Shown piece by piece: positions 15,963 through 22,319 of a stretch of DNA of 26,320 nucleotides. A program made the position numbers and the translations under genes. Positions within the stretch are counted from its first letter, which is position 1. Each line of letters begins with the position of its first letter. This DNA comes from Negativibacillus sp. (lineage in GTDB: Bacteria > Bacillota > Clostridia > Oscillospirales > Ruminococcaceae). The notes under the pieces are model-generated. The model ran no database searches, was not told where the DNA came from, and was given only the letters and a program-made list of their open reading frames with translations. Location: assembly GCA_020024325.1 (NCBI GenBank), contig JAHHTY010000029.1, forward strand, positions 1 to 26,320, in the 5' to 3' direction.

Positions 15963-17681
15963 TTAAATTCTTGCGAACTGTGCTTCATACAATTCTTTAT
16001 AAATACCGTCGCCTTTTTCAAGGAGTTCGTTATGGGTTCCGCGTTCCTTAACGCCTTCACGGTCCATAACAATAATTTCATCAGCGTGTTTAATGGTGGA
16101 CAGGCGGTGTGCAACCACAATAGTAGTTCTGTTTTTGCAAAGGTCGTCCAAAGAATCCTGAATATAATTTTCGGTTACATTGTCCAATGCAGAAGTGGCT
16201 TCATCCAAAATAAGAATTGGAGGATTTTTTAAGAATACTCTTGCAATCGAAATACGCTGTTTTTGACCTCCTGATAGTTTAACGCCTCGTTCACCGACAA
16301 AGGTTTCATAACCTTCCGGTAAACTCATAATGTAATTGTGGATATTTGCTTTTTTTGCAGCTTCAATCACTTCTTCACGACTGGCACCCAGTTTACCATA
16401 AGCGATATTATCAAAAATTGTACCAGTGAAAAGAAATACATCTTGCTGTACAATACCGATTTTCTGACGAAGAGAAGAACGGCTCACATGGCGAATATCC
16501 TGACCGTCAATCGAAATGGTACCGCTGCTAATTTCATAAAAACGTGGAATCAAGTGACACAAAGTGGTTTTACCGCCGCCGGAAGGTCCGACAATGGCGA
16601 CCATTTTTCCTTCCGGGAAGGTAAGAGAGATGTTAGAGAGAACTTCTTTGCCTTCGTCATACTGGAAGGTAACATTGTCAAAGATGATTTCGCCGCGAAT
16701 ATCGCCGAGATTAACAGCGGAAGGATCTTCCTGTTCTGTTTCAACTTCCATCAGTTCTTTAAATCGAGTATAACCTGTAATGGCATTCTGGAACATTTCA
16801 ACGAACTGAATCAGTTTTTTGATTGGTGCCACAAACATATTGATAAACAACATATAAGCGACCATATCACCGATGTTGATAATACCGCGATATACACAAT
16901 ATCCGCCACCGGCAAGGATGATAACATTCATCACAGAGGTGAGGAAGTTTGTGCCGGAGAAAAATTCTGCCATAACACGGTAAGCACGCTCACGAACGGT
17001 GACATAATGTTGGTTATTTTCGGCAAATTTCTTTTCTTCTTCCAGCTCTCCGGTAAAAGCTCTTGCAACTCGCACACCGGCGATGCTGTTTTCCAAGCTG
17101 GCATTAACTTCTGCAATCTCAATACGATTTTTGCGGAAAGCGATTGTCATGGCAGTTCGTTTTTTTACAATAAACCATACTAGGAAAGGAATAACTGCAA
17201 AGGTGAGCAGTGTCAAAGGAACATTGACGGTACACAGAATGATGAAAGAACCGACAATCGTTACAATAGAGATAAATAAATCTTCCGGACCATGGTGCGC
17301 AAATTCGGAGATATCCATCAAGTCGTTTACGATACGGGACATAATGACACCGGTTTTATGTTCATCAAAGTAGGAAAATGGCAGCTTTTGAAGATGCTCA
17401 AATACATCTCGGCGCATATCTGCCTGCATCCTAACACCCACAACATGACCTTGATATTGCATAAAATACTGCATTACAGTCTGTACAATGTAAATAACCA
17501 ACAAAGCAAAACACCAGGTAAAAATCGACTGAAGATTTTTATTTGGAATGTAGGTGTTGATGATGCTTCTGGAGATGAGGGGAAACGTCAAATCACAGAT
17601 AGAAGCAATTAACGCACACACCATATCAAAAACAAACAGTTTCCAATGTGGTTTATAGTAATGGACAAAAGATTTCAGCAT
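15963..17681 (-). CDS. ABC exporter, half-transporter (permease fused to ATPase)
   Basis: A 572-aa MsbA/MDR-type half-transporter that would act as a homodimer in the membrane, exporting a drug, lipid or peptide. Six membrane helices occupy about residues 10-310. The nucleotide-binding domain has Walker A GPSGGGKTT (365-373), the Q-loop in GIVQQDVFLF, the signature LSGGQ (469-473), Walker B ILILDE (489-494) and the switch His in VAHRLS (525). The start at 17681 is chosen over the frame's first ATG because GAGGAG precedes it by seven bases. It is monocistronic, within the excisable segment. The substrate is unknown. Confidence 0.93.
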   Translation of the reverse strand: MLKSFVHYYKPHWKLFVFDMVCALIASICDLTFPLISRSIINTYIPNKNLQSIFTWCFALLVIYIVQTVMQYFMQYQGHVVGVRMQADMRRDVFEHLQKLPFSYFDEHKTGVIMSRIVNDLMDISEFAHHGPEDLFISIVTIVGSFIILCTVNVPLTLLTFAVIPFLVWFIVKKRTAMTIAFRKNRIEIAEVNASLENSIAGVRVARAFTGELEEEKKFAENNQHYVTVRERAYRVMAEFFSGTNFLTSVMNVIILAGGGYCVYRGIINIGDMVAYMLFINMFVAPIKKLIQFVEMFQNAITGYTRFKELMEVETEQEDPSAVNLGDIRGEIIFDNVTFQYDEGKEVLSNISLTFPEGKMVAIVGPSGGGKTTLCHLIPRFYEISSGTISIDGQDIRHVSRSSLRQKIGIVQQDVFLFTGTIFDNIAYGKLGASREEVIEAAKKANIHNYIMSLPEGYETFVGERGVKLSGGQKQRISIARVFLKNPPILILDEATSALDNVTENYIQDSLDDLCKNRTTIVVAHRLSTIKHADEIIVMDREGVKERGTHNELLEKGDGIYKELYEAQFARI

Positions 17682-17816
17682 AAATACACTCCTCGCTTTT
17701 TTATATTTCATTTCCATTATTTAATAATTTTTCAATATCCAATATGATACACCATTCAATAATTTTTTTCAATCCCTTTATGTAAGCTATATTTCACATT
17801 GTTGCAGGTAAAAAAT

Positions 17817-17850
17817 AAAAAACATTGTCTAATTTAAATTAGACAATGTT
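17817..17850 (-). terminator. Terminator of the alpha/beta hydrolase gene
   Basis: A perfect palindrome, AACATTGTCTAATTT with its complement (17821-17850), flanked by A and T runs, directly follows the stop codon on the minus strand. Confidence 0.88.
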
Positions 17851-17852
17851 TT

Positions 17853-18851
17853 TTATAGGTATACAGCAAATTTTTCTGAAGATTCAGTTTCAAAAGAAAC
17901 TTGATTAAAAAGCTCAATAAGTTGCTGCTGGTATTTTTCCGGGTCAGTGGAAAAGCAATTCATATGTTTTGCACTCTCTACTAAACAAAGAGCTATTTTA
18001 GGATTTTCTTTTACAATCTGCTCACTCATAAAAGAGGGAACAAGTGGATCAGACATTCCATGAAAAATCAAGGTCGGGATACGGAGCATAGAAGCAGCTT
18101 TGATAGCGGATACTTCGGAAAAATTGATTCCGGTTTTTCTTTTTATGATAGAATGAAGCAACGGGAGAAGCAGTTTTAGATTGATATGATAACGTTTTTT
18201 AGCAATGAAAAGAAAAATGCTATCCCAATCGGAAAAAGGACAGTCTGCAATGCAGAAAATAGGTTTGTTTTCAACAGAAACAGAAGGGGAATTGGCTTTG
18301 GCAGCGGTCATCAGTGCAGTAACGGCACCCATAGATTCTCCCATAATACCGATACGGGCACGTTCAAAACCATTTATTTTGGCATAGTGACGAATTTGTT
18401 CCAGCCATTCAATGCCATCATCACTTTCCAAAGCTCCAAAGGTGATATAATTCCCCTCACTTTCCCCTTGTGCCTGCATATCGGGGACAAGCACATTAAA
18501 TCCCCATTTTGTCAACAAAGGCAAATATTTTAAAGCACCTACCCAAGGATAGTTGTATCCATGAAAGAAAAGGATGTAACAGTCTGTTTGCGAATTTGCA
18601 GGATATAGGCGAGCGGTTAAATTTTGGTTTCGTTTATTTTGAAAAAAGAGTTTTTCATATTTTATGTCTATTGCAGAGGGAGAAAGGTGATTCCTGGTTA
18701 TTTCTTCATTTAGTGCAGTTCCATAACTGACAGGATGCGGACGGATTACGCTCATGGCTATTTGGTTTGCAATATAGTAAATAACCCCAAAGCATAGAGC
18801 AGTCAGTGCGGCAATACACAGAAGAACAATGGTAACTTGTAAAAGGGACAC
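17853..18851 (-). CDS. Membrane-anchored alpha/beta hydrolase
   Basis: A 332-aa hydrolase of the alpha/beta fold. An N-terminal hydrophobic segment (about 5-33) would anchor it to the membrane. The oxyanion-loop HG is at 97-98 (FFHGYNYPW). The catalytic triad is readable as S173 in GESMG, D268 in HGMSDPLVP and H296 in ESAKHMN. It resembles the YqkD/BEM46-type group often found in Firmicutes; the substrate is unknown. The start is GTG at 18851, with GGAGGAG six bases upstream. It is divergent from cotJA, with about 300 bp of AT-rich DNA between them. Confidence 0.9.
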   Translation of the reverse strand: MSLLQVTIVLLCIAALTALCFGVIYYIANQIAMSVIRPHPVSYGTALNEEITRNHLSPSAIDIKYEKLFFQNKRNQNLTARLYPANSQTDCYILFFHGYNYPWVGALKYLPLLTKWGFNVLVPDMQAQGESEGNYITFGALESDDGIEWLEQIRHYAKINGFERARIGIMGESMGAVTALMTAAKANSPSVSVENKPIFCIADCPFSDWDSIFLFIAKKRYHINLKLLLPLLHSIIKRKTGINFSEVSAIKAASMLRIPTLIFHGMSDPLVPSFMSEQIVKENPKIALCLVESAKHMNCFSTDPEKYQQQLIELFNQVSFETESSEKFAVYL

Positions 18852-19053
18852 GGGAATCTCCTCCTTTATTTCATGTTTGTATATTCAGTTAGAATTCTAC
18901 CATATGTATTCTTATGTATTATAGCACAGCTGCTGTAAAAATCAAAAAGATTTTGGGTTTTGTTTAAAAAAATAAAATAGGGAAAAGAAAGGAAAAGTAA
19001 CTTTTTAGGAGGCGTTTTACAGAGAGCAAAAGGTTTTCGAATAAAAAGCACAA

Positions 19054-19137
19054 GGTTACTGTGTCGTCAATCAGAACAGAATATAATTTCAAGGCATAAG
19101 GTGGGAATGTAGACACAAAGTTATGTGTCGTAACTTT
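19054..19137 (+). promoter_or_regulatory. Candidate mother-cell promoter region of the cotJ operon
   Basis: AC (19076-19077), a 17-bp spacer and CATAAGGTG (19095-19103) resemble the sigma-K pattern AC-N16/17-CATAnnnTA, with one mismatch. The motif GTTACTGTGTCGT (19055-19067) recurs as GTTATGTGTCGT (19120-19131), on either side of the promoter. The second copy is inside a hairpin, AAAGTTA/TAACTTT, in the leader. Sigma-E or a sigma-A start cannot be excluded. Confidence 0.35.
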
Positions 19138-19158
19138 ATAAAGGAGTGATGAAACAGT

Positions 19159-19365
19159 ATGCTATTCCATTTTGATTCTGATGATAAAACAGGGTGCTGT
19201 TCCGAATTTACCGATCAGCCAATTTCTTTAGCAATGGCATATGTACCAACTCAAAAGTGGGAAGATTTATATGAAACAGGACTGGGTTTAGAGAGAGGAA
19301 CAATTTTTGCTCAATTGGATAAACCGCTGATTGGGGAGGAGGCTGCTAGAAATGCTTCAAAATAA
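19159..19365 (+). CDS. cotJA: Spore coat protein CotJA
   Basis: A 68-aa protein of the CotJA family, a mother-cell product of the inner spore coat. The family stretch SLAMAYVPTQKWEDLYE (27-43), then GLGLERGTIFAQLDKPL, is unmistakable. A Cys pair (CCSE) lies near the N-terminus. The start follows AAAGGAGTG. It overlaps cotJB by 14 bases, so the two are translationally coupled. Confidence 0.95.
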   Translation: MLFHFDSDDKTGCCSEFTDQPISLAMAYVPTQKWEDLYETGLGLERGTIFAQLDKPLIGEEAARNASK

Positions 19366-19642
19366 TGGCACACGTCAAAGTTTAATGAAACGAGTGCAGA
19401 TGTATGAATTTGCTTTGGTGGAGGCAGGTTTGTTTTTGGACACTCACCCAAATGATCAACAGGCATTACAATATCACAGCAAATACAGTAAACTGTTACA
19501 GGACGCAAAAGCAGAGTATGTAAAACGTTTCGGTGAGCTGGAGCCACAGGCACCGGAAGGTGCAACACGATGGGACTGGGTGGATAATCCGTGGCCATGG
19601 GATCTGGAAGCCAATATGGATACCACAGAAAAGGGGGAATAG
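19352..19642 (+). CDS. cotJB: Spore coat protein CotJB
   Basis: A 96-aa CotJB-family protein, partner of CotJA and CotJC in the spore coat. Typical features are the helix LMKRVQMYEFALVEAGLFLD, the motif THPNDQQALQYH and the aromatic tail WDWVDNPWPWD. The start at 19352 is chosen because GGAGGAGG lies about ten bases before it, inside the end of cotJA. It is followed three bases later by the truncated cotJC. Confidence 0.95.
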   Translation: MLQNNGTRQSLMKRVQMYEFALVEAGLFLDTHPNDQQALQYHSKYSKLLQDAKAEYVKRFGELEPQAPEGATRWDWVDNPWPWDLEANMDTTEKGE

Positions 19643-19645
19643 AGA

Positions 19646-19867
19646 ATGTGGAGTTATTCTAAAAAATTGGAATATCCGGTCAAAATTACTCGACCGAATG
19701 CAGCCACAGCGAAAATAATTGTCACTCAGATTGGAGGACCGGATGGTGAACTGGGTGCAGCAACACGATATTTGAGTCAGAGATACTCAGCACCATGGGG
19801 ACAGGTAAAGGCAGGCTTAACCGATGTGGGAACAGAAGAACAGGTTCCATTGGGATGTCAGTTATAG
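19646..19867 (+). CDS. cotJC: 5' part of split cotJC, truncated at a recombination core
   Basis: The first 65 residues are a normal CotJC/manganese-catalase N-terminus: MWSYSKKLEYPV, IGGPDGELGAATRYLSQRY and AGLTDVGTEE. They carry the ligand glutamates E35 and E65. Directly after the core GGAACAGAAGAA (19829-19840) the frame leaves the family (QVPLGCQL) and stops, so the histidine of the E-x-x-H manganese site is lost. A good AAGGGGG ribosome site precedes the start. The rest of the gene is at 12040-12486. The tail overlaps the convergent recombinase gene by six bases. Alone this peptide cannot be an active catalase. Confidence 0.92.
   Translation: MWSYSKKLEYPVKITRPNAATAKIIVTQIGGPDGELGAATRYLSQRYSAPWGQVKAGLTDVGTEEQVPLGCQL
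19815..19865 (+). other. Right recombination junction (attB-left/attP-right hybrid)
   Basis: The core GGAACAGAAGAA is at 19829-19840, with cotJC sequence to its left and CAGGTTCCATTGGGATG to its right. GTTCCAT (19844-19850) mirrors ATGGAAC at 12026-12032. The recombinase stop codon is 22 bases from the core, the usual place for attP beside its integrase gene. Confidence 0.75.
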
Positions 19868-21433
19868 ATTATCGGAGGGTGGCAACAAAGGAAAAAGAGT
19901 AAGGTTAAACTCTGTTTCATGTCCTTGCCCACGAACGGTTTTGCGATATTCTATTTTAGAAAATAACAACTTCAGCAGCTGGTTTTTTTCTTCTGCCGAT
20001 GATTGGGAATAGACACTCAACATCCTTTTAGCGGTAATTTTTGAGGATATTTCTTGACAGGATGAAGAAGTACAACTCTCTTGCAGAGCTTCTATTCGTG
20101 CATCTGCCTGCAAGATTTCTGCTTTATTTTTTTGTATTCTTTCTCTGAATATGTCAGGGGAATAGATACTGCTTTCTAGCAGAGAATAGATGGTTTGAGC
20201 TTGCTGCAAAAGACGTTCCTTACCCTTTTTCAGAAGGGTAAGTTCTTGCTCAGAGGTATTAGGGGCAGCAACAGTAGGGAGAGAAAAGTCGCTTTCTCCC
20301 AGCCAATTATAGAGTGTATGTAAGACAGCCTGCTCGATAAAATCCATTCTTGAGCCGATATTGTGACATCCGGCAGTGGTACAAATTAGAAGATCCGGCT
20401 GGCGAATACCATTTTTCATTCTTCCGGGTCGGCGTGTCAGGCAATGCCCGCAATCGGCACAAACCAAAAGACCGGCAAAAGGATTTTTTAAACAGCAATC
20501 TGTGTGAGAAGGCACAAGAAGGTGTGGAGAGATTCCTTTTTGAGCAAGCTCCCAAACATCAGCAGAAATGATAGGGGGATGTCTGCCCATGATAAGCTGC
20601 GTTTCGGATAATTTTTTTCGCGGTCGATGATGAATCATTTGACCGTTACTTACCGATTTTATCTGTGCCCGTGAGCCCCAGCGAATTTTTCCGCAGTATA
20701 CAGGATTATGAAGGATGTCCAAAATGCTCGAAGCACTCCACACAGATTTACCGGAAGGAGTGGGAATCTGCATTGCAGTCAGGCGTTGTGCAATTTTAGA
20801 AGCACCCAATCGAATGTTGGTACCATTTTCCTCCACTCCAAAAGCAGCCCATTGAAAAATGAATCGAATCATTTCTGCTTGGTCAGGAACAATTTGCAGG
20901 GTAAATCCCTTTTCATGAGGAAGTTTTACCCGACAATATCCATAAGGGGGAACACTGCCGCAATATTTTCCTTCATGGGCGGAGGCGGTACGACCGTTTT
21001 GCATACGGCGGAGGATGGTTTTATATTCACGACGAGACATAAAAAGCCCAAATTCAAAATATTCTTCGTCGGATTCTTCCCATGGGCGGTAAGTTTTGGT
21101 AGGGGTGATAATGCTGGTGAAGCTGTATTGAAAAGCACGGGCAACAAGACCTTGGTCAACGGTATCGCCACGGGCAAGGCGTTCTACCTCCATAACAAGC
21201 ACTCCATCCCACATTTTAGCTTCTACATCTTTTAGCAGTTGCTGCATAATGGGACGAGCTTGAATCGTTTCTCCCGAAACAATCTCACGATAAATTTTAT
21301 CAATACAAAGACCAAGTTTTTTTGCGGTTTCCTGTAAAAGGAACTCATGACGGGCAAGCGTTTCTCCCTCGCCGTTGGATTCAGCTTCAATATCGGCACG
21401 AGATTTTCTAAGATACATGGCATATTTTCCCAT
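19862..21433 (-). CDS. Large serine recombinase (site-specific integrase/excisionase)
   Basis: A 523-aa recombinase that cuts and rejoins DNA at att sites through a phosphoserine link. The resolvase domain occupies about 1-150, with catalytic S11 in YLRKSRAD, VSGETIQARP (51-61) and MEVERLARGD (81-90). The recombinase domain follows (about 155-290). A zinc ribbon has C325, C328, C351 and C356. A coiled-coil-like stretch runs over about 390-480. The ATG at 21433 is chosen over the longer frame because GGAGG sits seven bases upstream. Its 3' end abuts the split cotJC. Phage and skin-element integrases have this layout, so it is the likely author of the cotJC break. No other phage genes are visible nearby. 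Confidence 0.94.
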   Translation of the reverse strand: MGKYAMYLRKSRADIEAESNGEGETLARHEFLLQETAKKLGLCIDKIYREIVSGETIQARPIMQQLLKDVEAKMWDGVLVMEVERLARGDTVDQGLVARAFQYSFTSIITPTKTYRPWEESDEEYFEFGLFMSRREYKTILRRMQNGRTASAHEGKYCGSVPPYGYCRVKLPHEKGFTLQIVPDQAEMIRFIFQWAAFGVEENGTNIRLGASKIAQRLTAMQIPTPSGKSVWSASSILDILHNPVYCGKIRWGSRAQIKSVSNGQMIHHRPRKKLSETQLIMGRHPPIISADVWELAQKGISPHLLVPSHTDCCLKNPFAGLLVCADCGHCLTRRPGRMKNGIRQPDLLICTTAGCHNIGSRMDFIEQAVLHTLYNWLGESDFSLPTVAAPNTSEQELTLLKKGKERLLQQAQTIYSLLESSIYSPDIFRERIQKNKAEILQADARIEALQESCTSSSCQEISSKITAKRMLSVYSQSSAEEKNQLLKLLFSKIEYRKTVRGQGHETEFNLTLFPLLPPSDNL

Positions 21434-21475
21434 TGTAACCTCCAAACTTCCTTCCTGCTTTAAAAGTGTATAGCT

Positions 21476-21491
21476 TATCTGTATGCAGATA
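21476..21491. promoter_or_regulatory. Palindrome in the recombinase/small-ORF intergenic region
   Basis: TATCTGTATGCAGATA is an inverted repeat with six-base arms between two divergent genes. Its minus-strand reading includes CATACAGAT about 45 bases before the recombinase start, weakly like a sporulation-sigma -10. It may be an operator. Confidence 0.35.
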
Positions 21492-21546
21492 TGATAAAGG
21501 TATTTCCTGTTAAAAGGCTTCATACCAATATATGGAGGTGAAGCAA

Positions 21547-21726
21547 ATGCAAAAAAATATTTTTATAAATAAAGAACAAAACATTTCCGAATGGGTAAAG
21601 GTAATTGGGTGGGAAAAAGCGATATGCCGCCTTTCAGCTGAAAGCTATGAGGGGAAAAGTTTGGAAGAAATTGAAATCATCAAACAACAAATTGCCCGGC
21701 AGGTACAGAGAGCGGAAAAGAAATAA
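21547..21726 (+). CDS. Small charged protein divergent from the recombinase (59 aa), candidate directionality factor
   Basis: A 59-residue, highly charged protein: an N-terminal part with ISEWVKVIGWEKAICRL and a C-terminal Lys/Glu/Gln-rich amphipathic helix (LEEIEIIKQQIARQVQRAE). I do not recognise a family. GGAGGTG seven bases before the ATG supports translation. Its position, divergent from a serine recombinase, and its size (similar to the 58-aa SprB factor of SPbeta, from memory) make a recombination directionality factor a fair guess, but nothing in its sequence proves this. Confidence 0.65.
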   Translation: MQKNIFINKEQNISEWVKVIGWEKAICRLSAESYEGKSLEEIEIIKQQIARQVQRAEKK

Positions 21727-21749
21727 AAAAACTCCTCTTTTATGAGGAG
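21725..21749 (-). terminator. Terminator of the eutH-acetyltransferase unit
   Basis: CTCCTC and GAGGAG form the hairpin; the A run on its left (21725-21731) is the T tail on the minus strand. The plus-strand 59-aa gene may also end here. Confidence 0.82.
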
Positions 21750-21760
21750 CTTTAGAGAGG

Positions 21761-22318
21761 CTATACTTTCCGAAGCATAATATATCGCAGTTTTCCGCCA
21801 TATTTCTCTTTTTCTATCACCGGCTGTAAACCTGCTGATTGAAGTGCTTTCAGACTGGGGATATTTTGGGGTGAAACAGTAGACATGATAAAGTGGGTGC
21901 GTCCGTCGTGGATAAAGTGTTCTGCACACAGTTGACACATTTTGCTGTGCATCTTATAACCCCGAAAATCAGGGTCCGCCATTGCAATTTCCAGATGTGC
22001 AACACACGCAAGTTCTTCGGGCGTTAAGCCAATATCAACACCGAGATTTTCTTCCAAAGGTGGATATAAACAGCCAATTAAATAGGCAGGACGCTGTGGG
22101 CAGTTTTGAGGAAATACACCCAAAGCAAAGCCATGATTTATCAGATATTCCCATTCCTGTAAAGAAAGCGGAACAAAGGTGTCCTTGTCTTTGATGGTAA
22201 AACAGAGCTGCTCTTGAAAGGTAAGAATTAGTTTTATATCTTCTAAAGAAAGTTTACAGATATTACAAGGAAGTTCTTTATCATTTTTAAAAAAGGAAAT
22301 TGGGTGTAACAGTTGCAT
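21761..22318 (-). CDS. GNAT-family N-acetyltransferase
   Basis: A 185-aa enzyme of the GNAT fold, which moves acetyl from acetyl-CoA to an amine. The acetyl-CoA-binding strand and loop are seen as VAHLEIAMADPDFRGYKMHS (106-125), with R119-G120 as the shortened R-G-x-K pyrophosphate loop. A later ALQSAGLQP resembles the conserved C-terminal turn. The N-terminal 45 residues contain three cysteines. It starts one base after the eutH stop, so it is translationally coupled to the permease. The substrate is unknown. Confidence 0.82.
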   Translation of the reverse strand: MQLLHPISFFKNDKELPCNICKLSLEDIKLILTFQEQLCFTIKDKDTFVPLSLQEWEYLINHGFALGVFPQNCPQRPAYLIGCLYPPLEENLGVDIGLTPEELACVAHLEIAMADPDFRGYKMHSKMCQLCAEHFIHDGRTHFIMSTVSPQNIPSLKALQSAGLQPVIEKEKYGGKLRYIMLRKV

Positions 22319-22319
22319 A

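Larger units (their letters stand above)
12028..19840 (+). mobile_element. Predicted excisable 7.8-kb segment carrying permuted cotJABC
   Basis: The segment is bounded by direct copies of GGAACAGAAGAA (12028-12039 and 19829-19840), 7801 bp apart. A large serine recombinase gene ends just outside the right boundary. Excision between the cores would circularise the segment and fuse cotJC-N to cotJC-C in frame, making an operon with promoter region, cotJA, cotJB, complete cotJC and terminator on the circle. The cargo also includes feoA, feoA, feoB, a DtxR-like regulator, an ABC exporter and an alpha/beta hydrolase. It has no recombinase of its own. Confidence 0.7.

Noticed and set aside
16338..17183. 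281-codon plus-strand frame opposite the ABC exporter
   Set aside because: Antisense shadow of a confident gene; no family features.
12028..19840. Ordinary prophage or skin element inserted between the cotJC halves
   Set aside because: The order is 3' part then 5' part, and the DNA between them holds housekeeping-type genes without recombinase or phage genes; the recombinase is outside.
21521..21530. CATACCAAT on the plus strand as a sporulation -10 for the 59-aa gene
   Set aside because: Transcription would start at the ribosome site itself, leaving no leader.
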